In this document: positions 18,157-26,443 of the stretch, piece by piece
How positions within the stretch are numbered: position 1 is the stretch's first letter
Layout of the letters: every line of letters starts with the position of its first letter
Assembly (NCBI RefSeq): GCF_009910675.1
Contig: NZ_RSEJ01000017.1
Coordinates: 59,760-123,759 of the forward strand
DNA length: 64,000 nt
DNA from: Photobacterium alginatilyticum
Lineage (GTDB): Bacteria; Pseudomonadota; Gammaproteobacteria; Enterobacterales; Vibrionaceae
Direction of reading: 5' to 3'
Notes under the pieces: generated by a model
What the model saw: only the letters and a program-made list of their open reading frames with translations
Told to the model about the DNA's origin: nothing
Database searches by the model: none
Made by a program: the position numbers and the translations under genes

Positions 18157-18840
18157 ATGAAATATAAGTGGATACTCTTTGATGCAGATGAAACCCTTTT
18201 TCACTTTGATGCATTTCAAGGACTGAAATTGATGTTTTCGCGTTTAGGTATCGAGTTTACCCAAGACGATTATGCAGAATACCAGCAAATCAACAAACCT
18301 CTCTGGGTTGATTACCAAGATGGTGTCATTACAGCTCAGCAACTACAAAACATCCGCTTTCAATCGTGGGCAGAGGAGCTCAAGGTTACAACACAATTTA
18401 TCAACAGCGCTTTTCTGACCGCAATGGCCGACATTTGCGCCCCACTGCCCGGCGCCAAGGAGTTGCTGAACAGCCTTCAGGACCAGGCACAGCTGGGGAT
18501 TATCACCAACGGATTTACAGAACTCCAGCAAGTTAGGCTCGAGCGCACCGGCTTCCAAGACTACTTCTCGACATTGGTCATCTCAGAGCAAGTCGGAATC
18601 GCGAAGCCAGATCGCGGTATCTTTGATTTTGCCCTAGCTCAAATGGGGCACCCGAACAAAGATGAGGTCCTCATGGTGGGTGACAACCCGCACTCAGATA
18701 TACTGGGAGGAATAAATGCCGGTATTCATACTTGCTGGCTTAATACCCATGGTCATCAGACTCCTGAAGGGATCAAGCCACATTACCAGGTTTCCACACT
18801 GAACGAGCTCAACAAGCTGTTGAGTCACAAATCAGCCTAA
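18157..18840 (+). CDS. yjjG: Pyrimidine 5'-nucleotidase YjjG (HAD family)
   Basis: HAD phosphatase of 227 residues, the normal YjjG length. It closely follows YjjG at the N-terminus ([15 protein letters not shown], catalytic Asp9 and Asp11). Motif II is in [12 protein letters not shown], motif III is Lys in [10 protein letters not shown], and motif IV is in [14 protein letters not shown]. YjjG removes phosphate from dUMP, dTMP and non-canonical pyrimidine nucleotides, acting as a house-cleaning enzyme. The cap domain at about 20-85 contains the diagnostic [15 protein letters not shown]. It is a single gene, and the region up to the brnQ leader is not coding. Confidence 0.93.
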   Translation: MKYKWILFDADETLFHFDAFQGLKLMFSRLGIEFTQDDYAEYQQINKPLWVDYQDGVITAQQLQNIRFQSWAEELKVTTQFINSAFLTAMADICAPLPGAKELLNSLQDQAQLGIITNGFTELQQVRLERTGFQDYFSTLVISEQVGIAKPDRGIFDFALAQMGHPNKDEVLMVGDNPHSDILGGINAGIHTCWLNTHGHQTPEGIKPHYQVSTLNELNKLLSHKSA

Positions 18841-19040
18841 TGCCTGGCAGCAAGTGGCATGTTATCGGCATGCCGCACCCTTCCTCACAATGACTTTAAT
18901 ATCAACAACTTACATTAAAAATCGAAATGAGCAGAATAATAGTCTGGGTTATTAGTGCATATGCAGTACAAAATAAATCTTTACATCAATCAAAACCCAC
19001 ATTATGTTAATTCCACTTATCCAAACTCCAGGTGTGTAGC

Positions 19041-19139
19041 ATGCGCAACTCAATGACTAATAATCAGTCCGATTGCCCGCAAGTATTATCTTGTGCAGCT
19101 TCCTGCGCACTTGTCTCTGTCGTCGTCGTCATTTCCTGA
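19041..19139 (+). CDS. brnQ leader peptide with valine run (32 aa)
   Basis: Short ORF starting at ATG 19041, with CCAGGTGTGTAGC before it as ribosome site. A second in-frame ATG is at 19053. It ends VSVVVVIS and stops at TGA 19137-19139. Five of the last eight residues are valine, all encoded by GTC, with an adjacent isoleucine. This resembles the leader peptides of ilv operons, in which ribosome stalling at branched-chain codons senses charged tRNA. It lies 100 bp upstream of the brnQ start. The valine codons themselves form one arm of a terminator-like hairpin (next entry). No direct evidence of translation is available. Confidence 0.75.
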   Translation: MRNSMTNNQSDCPQVLSCAASCALVSVVVVIS

Positions 19140-19159
19140 CGCTGACGGCTTTTGTTTTT
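19119..19159 (+). terminator. Putative attenuator terminator of brnQ
   Basis: The valine codons GTCGTCGTCGTC (19119-19130) can pair with GACGCTGACGGC (19138-19149): 11 of 12 positions pair counting two G-U wobbles, with one mismatch, around loop ATTTCCT. TTTTGTTTTT (19150-19159) follows directly, as required of an intrinsic terminator. A ribosome stalled on the valine codons would cover the 5' arm. Confidence 0.65.
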
Positions 19160-19166
19160 CGTCAGC
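19141..19166 (+). promoter_or_regulatory. Putative antiterminator hairpin of brnQ
   Basis: GCTGACG (19141-19147), part of the terminator 3' arm, can instead pair perfectly with CGTCAGC (19160-19166) across a 12-base loop. The two structures exclude each other, which is the core feature of translational-stall attenuation. A third complementary stretch, AGCTGAC at about 19212-19218, offers a further alternative partner. Confidence 0.6.
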
Positions 19167-19239
19167 CTGGCTGGCGAAACAGAGCACCCAACCACTCTTT
19201 TCTAACCACCCAGCTGACACAAGACTGAAGGTGGTTCCA

Positions 19240-20532
19240 TTGAAAAAAAGAGATATCACAGCCATTGGCTTTACAACTTTTGCACTGTTTCTCGGTGCCG
19301 GTAACCTTATATTTCCCCCAATGATGGCCCAGCAAGCCGGTGAGAACTGGCTCAGTGCGATGCTAGGCTTTCTGATCTCGGCTGTCGGCCTGCCTGCACT
19401 GACTATTGTCGTTTTGGGACGGCTATCTTCTGCCAACAAACTCACCCAAGCTCTCCCGCCGTGGTTGGATCGCACATTCTGGCTTATGGTTTTCATCACT
19501 TTAGGTCCGGCTTTCGTACTACCCCGCGCGGTTACTGTCGCCTATGAAATGGGCCTCAAGCCATTTGTCAGTGAAAGTTACCTTCTGCCTTTCTCCGTCA
19601 TCTTCTGTGCTATATGCCTGTTACTGGCACTTAAGCCAGGCAGGCTCGTAGACATCATCGGCAAGTTTATGACACCGGCTCTGATAGCCATGCTGGGCAT
19701 ACTGGTTATCACAGCCATTTATAACCCCCAGGGTTCGACGACCCAGGCCGTTGCTGCCTATCAGCAGGCTCCGCTGGTCAATGGCCTGCTAGAAGGTTAT
19801 ATGACACTGGACGCAATAGCAGCCGTGGCCTTTGGCTGGGTGATCATCCAGGCTATCAAGGGAAAAGGCATCACAGACCAAGCTGGTATCCAGCGCTACA
19901 GTTTTTTCATCGCCGGTATCTATATTCTCCTGATGAGCACTTGTTATCTGGCAATGGGCTACCTGGGAGCAAGCTCTTCATCGATAGCCTCTGGTGCCAG
20001 CAACGGTGGCGCAATTCTGACTCTCTACTCAGCGGCAATACTCGGCCCTGTCGGCCAGGTACTACTTGCCGTTATTACCCTGACTGCATGCCTGACTACC
20101 GTCATCGGGCTGACAAATGCCAATGCCGAGTACTTTAAGAAAACCTACCAGTTGCCATTTACAAAAACGGCCACTGCCGTGATCGTTCTGACCGCTCTTG
20201 TGGCCAATGTCGGACTTGAGCAGCTTATTTCGTTCAGTCTGCCTTTGATCCTCGTTCTCTGCCCTATCGCAATAGCCCTTGTGCTTGCAGCTTCTTTATC
20301 ACTCTCAGAGAACCATCACTTGAAGTACCTGGTGTTTACAGCCTTTCTATTTGGCAGTATCGACACTGCTGCCGTACTCGGTATGGTGAGTGGCTCGATT
20401 GACCAGATTCTGCTTCAATGGTTGCCTCTTTATAGCAGCCACCTAAGCTGGCTGTTACCTTGTACTTTGCTGCTAGGCTACCAGTCTTTCAGTTTGAAAT
20501 TGACAAAAAGCCAGCAACCCGCTTTTCGATAG
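19240..20532 (+). CDS. brnQ: Branched-chain amino acid:cation symporter BrnQ
   Basis: Inner-membrane Na+-coupled importer of valine, leucine and isoleucine, 430 residues with about twelve membrane segments. The family opening RDITAIGFTTFALFLGAGNL, then IFPPMMAQQAGENW, is diagnostic. The start is put at TTG 19240, which follows GAAGGTGG at good spacing and matches the usual BrnQ N-terminus (a hydrophilic LKKRDI). A longer frame would begin inside the leader peptide region and add a non-family extension. Expression is probably controlled by the upstream valine leader and alternative hairpins. The gene is followed closely by a terminator that serves the opposite strand. Confidence 0.93.
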   Translation: MKKRDITAIGFTTFALFLGAGNLIFPPMMAQQAGENWLSAMLGFLISAVGLPALTIVVLGRLSSANKLTQALPPWLDRTFWLMVFITLGPAFVLPRAVTVAYEMGLKPFVSESYLLPFSVIFCAICLLLALKPGRLVDIIGKFMTPALIAMLGILVITAIYNPQGSTTQAVAAYQQAPLVNGLLEGYMTLDAIAAVAFGWVIIQAIKGKGITDQAGIQRYSFFIAGIYILLMSTCYLAMGYLGASSSSIASGASNGGAILTLYSAAILGPVGQVLLAVITLTACLTTVIGLTNANAEYFKKTYQLPFTKTATAVIVLTALVANVGLEQLISFSLPLILVLCPIAIALVLAASLSLSENHHLKYLVFTAFLFGSIDTAAVLGMVSGSIDQILLQWLPLYSSHLSWLLPCTLLLGYQSFSLKLTKSQQPAFR

Positions 20533-20572
20533 GCCGTCAACACAATAATCTTCCGAAAATGAAGCATAAAAA

Positions 20573-20598
20573 ACGGCCCCTCTTAACAGAGGGGCCGT
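20573..20598 (-). terminator. Terminator of the 60-residue gene
   Basis: ACGGCCCCTCT and AGAGGGGCCGT form an 11-bp GC-rich stem with a 4-base loop. On the minus strand it is followed by TTTTTT. It lies 28 bp after the stop of the gene at 20626-20808 and may also slow convergent brnQ transcription. Confidence 0.85.
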
Positions 20599-20625
20599 CA
20601 GTCATTCAGAGTTCCAGTATCGATA

Positions 20626-20808
20626 TTAGCTATCTTCGTCGATAGCTCGCTTACCCGTCATGTACTCTTCAAGCAATTCGGGTGTTAGCTCACCGGCTTC
20701 TTCCAGGCGCTTCAACGTTTCAACGATGCGCTTTTGCTCTTCGATGGAAGGGATCGCCAATTCTGGCTCTTTTTCGATATCGGTCGGGATATTTAGGTTC
20801 TCTAGCAT
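20626..20808 (-). CDS. Small acidic conserved-type protein (60 aa)
   Basis: Unrecognised 60-residue protein that is almost wholly helical and acidic, with the central helix IPSIEEQKRIVETLKRLEEA followed by GELTPELLEEYMTG. It has no cysteines, membrane segment or signal peptide. A strong terminator directly after the stop and clean charge periodicity support a real gene. The next small gene on the same strand (20870-21031) lies 61 bp upstream and the two may be one transcript. Confidence 0.6.
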   Translation of the reverse strand: MLENLNIPTDIEKEPELAIPSIEEQKRIVETLKRLEEAGELTPELLEEYMTGKRAIDEDS

Positions 20809-20869
20809 TGCACAGCTCTTTGATGATTCATATAACTGTCGCCATTATACCGCAATCCACCAGCATTAA

Positions 20870-21031
20870 TTAATAGTTATAATCATCAAGCTCTGAATAC
20901 TCTTCGCGCTGCCTAGCAATACGGCGCTTTTTCTTCTTTGACTGCTGGTTGAAGTCTTGAAAGTCATCATCCAGATCGAGTTTGTGTTTGGACTTAGATC
21001 CTTTGCTGAATTTTTGATCTAACTTTGCCAT
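20870..21031 (-). CDS. Small highly charged protein (53 aa)
   Basis: A 53-residue ORF from ATG 21029-21031 to TAA 20870-20872. It is very basic at both ends of an acidic centre: KFSKGSKSKHKLDL, then DDDFQDFNQQ, then SKKKKRRIARQREEYSEL and a DDYNY tail. The lysine/arginine cluster suggests nucleic-acid or ribosome contact, but no family is recognised. The upstream sequence CAGGAAACGAAC is a fair ribosome site. Its position next to another small gene on the same strand and the absence of competing ORFs make it likely to be real. Confidence 0.5.
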   Translation of the reverse strand: MAKLDQKFSKGSKSKHKLDLDDDFQDFNQQSKKKKRRIARQREEYSELDDYNY

Positions 21032-21307
21032 GTTCGTTTCCTGAAACATATCCAGAGTATAAAAAGTTCGGGGTTGTCACTGGTAACAATCTGCATATCT
21101 GTTGCTATCGCCACCAAGATTTACCGAATAATAATAGTCGTTTATGACAGTCATGCTAAAAAAAAGCATCACAAAGAGAAATCTTCACAGTCAGTTAATA
21201 ACTTGTGATCCAAGGCACACCTCGCTCTCTCTCCTTGCGCGAAGAGTAGAAAGGATTGTAACCCGTGTACAACAAGAAATTTTGCATGTGATAATCAATA
21301 AATTTAA

Positions 21308-22183
21308 TCAGACACTCTCAATCACCTGATTAAACGGTACTGCCAGCATAGTCTGCAGCAAACCCAGCTTGTCATTATCATCCCGCCAGACCAAATATAA
21401 AGACTGCTCCATGACGGGCGCTCCTGATACAGAGTGTAATGCTCCTTCTTCAACGCTCTGAGCAATAACAGGAGACGGCAAAAAACCGACAGAATGATTG
21501 TTCAGCATATATTCAAGCGCCATTCTGCTGGAGTGGGTGTGCATGACTGGTGTTTTTTGCAGCTCACTGATGCGACTATGCTCGACTGAAAACCGGGTTC
21601 CCCAGTCAAGAAACACCAAGGGAAGCGCACTCAGGTCATCCATAGTACAGTCAGGGGCCCTTGTCACAAGCTGCAACTGAAAATCCCGTACTTTCGTCAC
21701 TTGCAAGTTGTCAATTCTCGGCGGCTCACTGGTTATTGATACATCAATACTTTTGTCTAGCAGGCGCTTAGCCATGCTCTGACGTGACACTGACTCTAAC
21801 CGCAGCGACAACCCGTCTTCGGCCTCATAGATCCGGTTGATCCAATCAGATATTCCATCAAACTCCCAAAACATCGGTGATGCGCCTATTGTCACCTGTT
21901 TCGTCAAGCTATCTGACAGCGCAACGTCCTGCTTTGCCCTGCCCCAGGTTTGCAAAATAGCCTCAGCATAGGGCTGCAGGCGCTCGCCAGCTGCCGTTAG
22001 CTGGACATTGCCACGCTGCCTCGAAAACAGATCATTACCCAGCTGAGATTCCAGTTGTCGAATACGAAAACTCACCGCCGACTGGGTGAGAAATAAATTA
22101 TCAGCAGCTCGACCAAAATGTCGCGTTTTTGTTACTTCCAGAAACGTTCGGAGCAATTCAGTATCCAAATGAGTTCCCAACAT
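21308..22183 (-). CDS. hdfR: LysR-family regulator HdfR
   Basis: LysR-type transcription factor of about 291 residues. The N-terminal helix-turn-helix matches HdfR closely (DTELLRTFLEVTKTRHFGRA, then LFLTQSAVSFRIRQLESQLG), followed by a ligand-binding domain. The ATG at 22183 is used here. By comparison with the usual HdfR opening MDTELL, a TTG five codons later (22166-22168) may be the true start. In enterobacteria HdfR represses flagellar flhDC and activates gltBD. It is divergent from maoP, the conserved enterobacterial arrangement. A palindrome in the shared promoter may be its autoregulatory site. Confidence 0.9.
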   Translation of the reverse strand: MLGTHLDTELLRTFLEVTKTRHFGRAADNLFLTQSAVSFRIRQLESQLGNDLFSRQRGNVQLTAAGERLQPYAEAILQTWGRAKQDVALSDSLTKQVTIGASPMFWEFDGISDWINRIYEAEDGLSLRLESVSRQSMAKRLLDKSIDVSITSEPPRIDNLQVTKVRDFQLQLVTRAPDCTMDDLSALPLVFLDWGTRFSVEHSRISELQKTPVMHTHSSRMALEYMLNNHSVGFLPSPVIAQSVEEGALHSVSGAPVMEQSLYLVWRDDNDKLGLLQTMLAVPFNQVIESV

Positions 22184-22242
22184 CAAAAAAAAGACAAACG
22201 GCTATAGTACACCTTCGCTTCCTATTATTTTAATCAAATATT

Positions 22243-22262
22243 TTTATCGTCACGACGAAAAT
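22243..22262. promoter_or_regulatory. Candidate HdfR operator in the hdfR-maoP intergenic region
   Basis: TTTTATCGTCACGACGAAAA is an imperfect inverted repeat (TCGT-N4-ACGA with flanking T/A runs) midway between the divergent genes, the usual place for a LysR-type regulator to bind. Assignment to HdfR is inference from position. Confidence 0.4.
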
Positions 22263-22327
22263 ACTTTGTTTTACAACTTCAGCTTACTGCACGACTATCA
22301 GCGAAAATCTCATCAGGAAGCAATAAT

Positions 22328-22675
22328 ATGAGAAGTGAAGGCAAATTTTACGACGATAAAAATTTCCCACGCGGCTTCAACCGATCTGGTGTTTTCACTA
22401 TCAGCGAAGCAGCATTATTACTAGATTATGGCCGAACCATGAAAGGGCTGACAGAAGGTACTCTTGAAGCCATAAGCGAGCCCGAACGTCAGTTTCTCGC
22501 TGAAATCCAAGGGCAACTCGAAGTGCAGTCTGACTTTGCGAAGTGCTGGCTCAAATATACCAGTAAAACAACCCAGAAAGTAAGAAGCTATACCTTATGT
22601 GTTTCCCAACGAAAACAATACAACCAGCACGATGATGATAACGAGAGCGACATCGAGAACGACCTCGACTACTGA
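22328..22675 (+). CDS. maoP: Macrodomain Ori organisation protein MaoP (DUF413, formerly YifE)
   Basis: A 115-residue protein with the DUF413 signature FYDDKNFPRGFNRSGVFTI, then EAALLLDYG, and LTEGTLEAISEPERQFLAE. The tail is acidic (DDDNESDIENDLDY). In E. coli MaoP acts with the maoS site, next to hdfR-yifE, to organise the Ori macrodomain of the chromosome. The same divergent hdfR partner is kept here. Ribosome site AGGAAGCAATAAT precedes the ATG. Whether the macrodomain function extends to this organism is inferred from family and synteny. Confidence 0.9.
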   Translation: MRSEGKFYDDKNFPRGFNRSGVFTISEAALLLDYGRTMKGLTEGTLEAISEPERQFLAEIQGQLEVQSDFAKCWLKYTSKTTQKVRSYTLCVSQRKQYNQHDDDNESDIENDLDY

Positions 22676-22810
22676 TGCTCTTCTAATAAAGTAACCGAAC
22701 ACCGGTTGCTCACCACCCGAACACTAAATATCGATTAAGCCATCCACACTGTGCGATGGCTTGGTCCCTTACTGCCTGTTTTCCATAACAGTTCACTTGG
22801 TAATACTTGT

Positions 22811-23839
22811 ATGAAAATTTGTTTTGTAATGTATCCGTGGGAAAGAGTAGAAGCTGAAACAGATTCTACTCTTCGCCTTATTCATGAAGCGGCTAGCCGT
22901 GGTCATACGGTTGCGATTACCACCCCAAATAACCTGACGATGCGTCATAGTACCGCAATTGCGTTCTGCAAAGTCTTAAAAAAGGGTGAGGTATCAAACA
23001 ATATTCCGAGTTTTTACCGTCGGGCTGAGTTTCGCAAAGCACAGCTGCCACTGGCAGGCTTTGACGTGATATTTATGCGTGCCAACCCACCGCTGGACAC
23101 CATGGCGCTGAACTTTCTCGACTCGGTGCGCGATGACACCTTCATCGTAAACGATATCGACGGATTGCGTGTCGCCAACAACAAGCTTTATACCACCTCG
23201 CTGCCGGATCCGAATAACGAGTTTATTCCAGTTACTCACGTTTCAAAGAACCGTGAGTACCTAGAGCGAGTCCTGGACGAAAGCCCTAACGAGCGAATGA
23301 TTATGAAACCTCTCAACGGGTATGGCGGCAAGGGGGTCATTCTGGTTGAGAAAAGCGCGAAATCCAGCGTGAAGTCTCTGCTCGATTTCTACATCGGCGA
23401 AGACAAAAACTACGTCATTCTCCAGGACTATATCGAGGGTGCCGAAGAAGGTGATGTGCGCATCATGATGCTCAATGGCGAGCCTATCGGTGCCATGCGC
23501 CGGGTACCGGCAACGGGAGATGTGCGCTCTAACATCCATGCTGGCGGCAAAGAGGTCAAACATACACTGAGCAAACAGGAATTGCGGCTTTGTAAGCATA
23601 TCGGCCCCAAACTGGTTCGTGACGGCCTGTATTTTGTCGGCCTTGATGTCATCAAAGGCAGACTGGTCGAGGTGAATGTACTGAGTCCGGGCGGGATCAC
23701 CCGTATCAACCGCCTGAACCGGACCAAGTTGCAACGCGAGGTGATCGACTTTGTAGAAAGCGTGGTCGCCGCCAAAGAAGTTAGTATTGCCAGAAAAAAT
23801 GAATACCGCCAGGTGATTGCTGATGCTGCAACTTACTGA
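22811..23839 (+). CDS. ATP-grasp ligase, glutathione-synthetase-like (GshB/RimK group)
   Basis: A 342-residue cytosolic ATP-grasp enzyme. The start is ATG 22811 (KICFVMYPWERV); an upstream reading adds 20 unsupported residues. The N-terminal substrate domain has DVIFMRANPPLDTMALNFLD, as in GshB. The ATP-binding part has MIMKPLNGYGGKGVILVEKS, EEGDVRIMMLNGEP, and the Mg-binding end GLDVIKGRLVEVNVLSPGG. It lacks nothing obvious in the active site. Its stop overlaps the next gene by 17 bp, so the two are translationally coupled. That coupling to a DUF1704 peptidase, rather than to gsh genes, suggests a dedicated peptide or amino-acid ligation step instead of bulk glutathione synthesis (inference). 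Confidence 0.85.
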   Translation: MKICFVMYPWERVEAETDSTLRLIHEAASRGHTVAITTPNNLTMRHSTAIAFCKVLKKGEVSNNIPSFYRRAEFRKAQLPLAGFDVIFMRANPPLDTMALNFLDSVRDDTFIVNDIDGLRVANNKLYTTSLPDPNNEFIPVTHVSKNREYLERVLDESPNERMIMKPLNGYGGKGVILVEKSAKSSVKSLLDFYIGEDKNYVILQDYIEGAEEGDVRIMMLNGEPIGAMRRVPATGDVRSNIHAGGKEVKHTLSKQELRLCKHIGPKLVRDGLYFVGLDVIKGRLVEVNVLSPGGITRINRLNRTKLQREVIDFVESVVAAKEVSIARKNEYRQVIADAATY

Positions 23840-25805
23840 AGCTGAAGTACTGCTAAAGATCCGACAGCGTATTCCTTTTGAAGCACGGCTTAGCGACGGT
23901 AGCCTGGTTATCCGGATCAGTGAGTATCAGCCTTATATTGCGACTGCGATTCATCACGGTCATCGCCTTCGCGGTGACCTTGCAGGCAAATGCAACCTGA
24001 GCGAAGCAGAGCGGTACTATGAAGAAGACCCCTATACCGGTGACTTTATCTCCTCACTGCCGATTGTGCTGCAGGGAGAAGACTCCCGGTACGAGTATGA
24101 TCTTAACCGCCCGATCGAGAGCTGCATCTATGAGACGGCCTGGGGTAAATCAGTCTGGTCGGACAGCATAACCGACGATGAGCGTGCCGTGTCTATCAGC
24201 AAGCACCAATGTTATTACCGCATACTGGGGTGCTTGGTCGATTCTCTCGAGAGTCAGTTTGGCCTGTGTTTGCTGTATGATATTCATTCGTACAACTACC
24301 AGCGCATTGAACAGGTGACACCGGTGTTTAACCTTGGCACCAGCCAACTTAACAAGCGTAAGTGGCGTAAAGAAATTGATCACCTGCTTGGACTTCTTAA
24401 TGATGTCGAGCTGCCAAACATTGAAGTGAATGCCGAAGCAAATTCAGTATTCAAAGGCCAAGGCTATCAGGCAGCTTTTATAAAGGAGAATTATGCCAAC
24501 ACGCTGATTTTGCCCATCGAGGTCAAGAAAGTTTTCATGAATGAAATAAGCAGCGATGCGTTCCCGCTGGTTATCGAGAAGCTCAAAGAAGCCATGAAGA
24601 CGGTGATCACCGAGCATGCAGCGGCAACATTACAGCGTCGAACTAAAGTCAAGCGTCTAACTGGCAGTCATGTATTGTCCTCACGGTTACCGCGCGAGGT
24701 GATCAAACTTGACAGGCAGCTGTTTACGTTAGCCAGGGGTATCAATACACTGAGCTATATCAACCCGACTAACCTAAAACAGGAAAAGCGGCGGTTTCTT
24801 CATCGGCCACATGACTACCAGCCAGAGTTTACCTATCGGCAGCTTGATATTGATCCCTATAAGTTCAGGGAGCAATTATATCGGTTGCCGGTAGATGAGA
24901 TCCGCGATGCCGATATCCAAAAGATGTATCGCCGGGTTATTGACCAGCTGGCGGTCAGGATAGATCTGCTGACCAGCATCGGCCATGAGGAGTTCTTGTA
25001 TAACTCACTGAAATATTATGGCCAGCCAGATCAGCAGGATATTGCCAATGCGAACTTTATTCTCCATGCCAGAGAGTATCAGGTGCAAGAGAGTCCCTGC
25101 ATCAGCGCGTCCGACGCGATTGGCATGTTCAAAACGGCAGCGGAAGAGTATGGGATCTCGTGCAAGATTGTCGGTTCAAAGCAATTAATTGCACGGGCTA
25201 TGGTGAGCGGGCGAAACATCAAGGTCAACATGAGCTGCCAGTTCTCTCCAACCGATCTTAATGCACTGATCCATCACGAGCTCGGTGTCCATATGGTGAC
25301 CAGCGTCAATGCCGATAAACAACCGCTGAAGGTACTCAAACTCGGGCTGCCGGGTAACACCCATACGCAGGAGGGACTGGCTATCTTGTGCGAGCACCTG
25401 TCGGGCAACTTCCCGTTGCACCGACTCAAAACACTCGCGTTGCGGGTGGTAGCCGTAGATAAAATGGTACGAGGCGAGAGCTTTAACGAAACATACAACA
25501 GTCTGGTGACAGAGCACGGCTTAAGTTCGGGTGATGCATTCACTATCACGGCAAGAGCCTACCGGGGAGGCGGTTTTACCAAAGATTACCTCTACCTGAA
25601 AGGACTCAGAGATGCGCTGGCCTATTATCGGCAGGGAGACTTGACCTCATTATTTGTCGGCAAAACAGGATTTGAGTTCAAGCCTCTGCTAGACGAGCTA
25701 ATCACCCGGGAGATATTACAGAGGCCGGATTATCTTCCCAAGGCACTGACACAGGTTGATAACAACGATCCAGTTATCAACTTTATGCTCAACAGCATTA
25801 AGTGA
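23823..25805 (+). CDS. N-formylglutamate-amidohydrolase-like domain fused to DUF1704 (QEGLA) metallopeptidase
   Basis: A fusion protein of 660 residues from ATG 23823, preceded by AGGTGATTGCTG. Residues about 1-260 resemble N-formylglutamate amidohydrolase (early YIATAIHHGHRLRGDLAG, later SQFGLCLLYDIHSYN). Residues about 290-660 are the DUF1704/TIGR02421 domain, annotated elsewhere as flavohemoglobin expression-modulating QEGLA protein. It contains H485-E-L-G-V-H490 and Q516-E517-G-L-A. In the eukaryotic tyrosine carboxypeptidases MATCAP/TMCP, members of the same family, HExxxH plus a downstream Glu bind zinc, so a zinc carboxypeptidase activity is plausible. The operon partner is the overlapping ATP-grasp enzyme. 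The substrate is unknown. Confidence 0.85.
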   Translation: MLQLTEAEVLLKIRQRIPFEARLSDGSLVIRISEYQPYIATAIHHGHRLRGDLAGKCNLSEAERYYEEDPYTGDFISSLPIVLQGEDSRYEYDLNRPIESCIYETAWGKSVWSDSITDDERAVSISKHQCYYRILGCLVDSLESQFGLCLLYDIHSYNYQRIEQVTPVFNLGTSQLNKRKWRKEIDHLLGLLNDVELPNIEVNAEANSVFKGQGYQAAFIKENYANTLILPIEVKKVFMNEISSDAFPLVIEKLKEAMKTVITEHAAATLQRRTKVKRLTGSHVLSSRLPREVIKLDRQLFTLARGINTLSYINPTNLKQEKRRFLHRPHDYQPEFTYRQLDIDPYKFREQLYRLPVDEIRDADIQKMYRRVIDQLAVRIDLLTSIGHEEFLYNSLKYYGQPDQQDIANANFILHAREYQVQESPCISASDAIGMFKTAAEEYGISCKIVGSKQLIARAMVSGRNIKVNMSCQFSPTDLNALIHHELGVHMVTSVNADKQPLKVLKLGLPGNTHTQEGLAILCEHLSGNFPLHRLKTLALRVVAVDKMVRGESFNETYNSLVTEHGLSSGDAFTITARAYRGGGFTKDYLYLKGLRDALAYYRQGDLTSLFVGKTGFEFKPLLDELITREILQRPDYLPKALTQVDNNDPVINFMLNSIK

Positions 25806-25819
25806 GTACCCGCAAACTC

Positions 25820-25855
25820 ATACGCAGCAACGGTTTGGTAACCGTTGCTGCGTAT
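25820..25855. repeat. Perfect 16-bp inverted repeat with 4-base loop
   Basis: ATACGCAGCAACGGTT and AACCGTTGCTGCGTAT are exact complements around TGGT, 15 bp after the stop of the DUF1704 gene. No T run follows, so it is not a typical intrinsic terminator. It could stabilise the 3' end of the operon mRNA. Confidence 0.7.
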
Positions 25856-26013
25856 ACCTAACTCGCGACAACTACCTATTCAGCCCATACACACCGCACT
25901 ATGGGTTTCTGATCCCAACTTGCAGTCAGGCAGTAAAACAAAGAAAATGTGCCTGAATCGAAACTATGACCAACTTGTACGGTCATAGGTTCATTGCAGC
26001 GCAGGGGATCTAT

Positions 26014-26379
26014 ATGGGTCGCAAGGTAAGTCGTCACCAAAGTGCTAAGTGGTCATTATGGTTAGTATTACTGGTTGTCTTTGTCTGTTCCGGACAAAAC
26101 ACCGGGATGGTTTCCTCGTGCCCGCTTTATACCCAGACAAACCTGGACTCTCACCATGATTTGGAGACTTCCTCCCACGCCGTAGAAAAGAAGTGTGATT
26201 TAACCGACCATCTGCTCCAGCTTCACCAGCAATCGCTGGATCATGCCCTGATCAGCATTGGAATTCTGTTGCTGCTGATAACAATGTGTATCGGTAATCC
26301 ATTTCGCGTTCCGCTGCTGACTGAACCTATAACGCCCTCCAGGCGACGGCACCTTACCCTGTGTGTATTCCGAGAATAA
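26014..26379 (+). CDS. ScsA-like small membrane protein
   Basis: A 121-residue protein starting at ATG 26014 after GCAGGGGATCTAT; a start 16 codons earlier lacks a ribosome site. The layout is a membrane segment (WSLWLVLLVVFVCSG), a periplasmic loop with two cysteines (SSCPLY and EKKCDL) rich in histidine, a second membrane segment (LISIGILLLLITMCIG), then a basic tail. Size, topology and position directly before scsB match ScsA of suppressor-of-copper-sensitivity operons. I cannot confirm homology by eye. The cysteine/histidine loop would suit copper handling. Confidence 0.55.
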   Translation: MGRKVSRHQSAKWSLWLVLLVVFVCSGQNTGMVSSCPLYTQTNLDSHHDLETSSHAVEKKCDLTDHLLQLHQQSLDHALISIGILLLLITMCIGNPFRVPLLTEPITPSRRRHLTLCVFRE

Positions 26380-26443
26380 CGCCGATCTCCCGTCGACATT
26401 CGTCGCTAAAAATTGGATATCAGATTTATTTGGAGTACATACA

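Noticed and set aside
21144..21329. Plus-strand ORF of 61 codons overlapping the end of hdfR
   Set aside because: No ribosome site and no conserved features; it overlaps a firm gene on the other strand.
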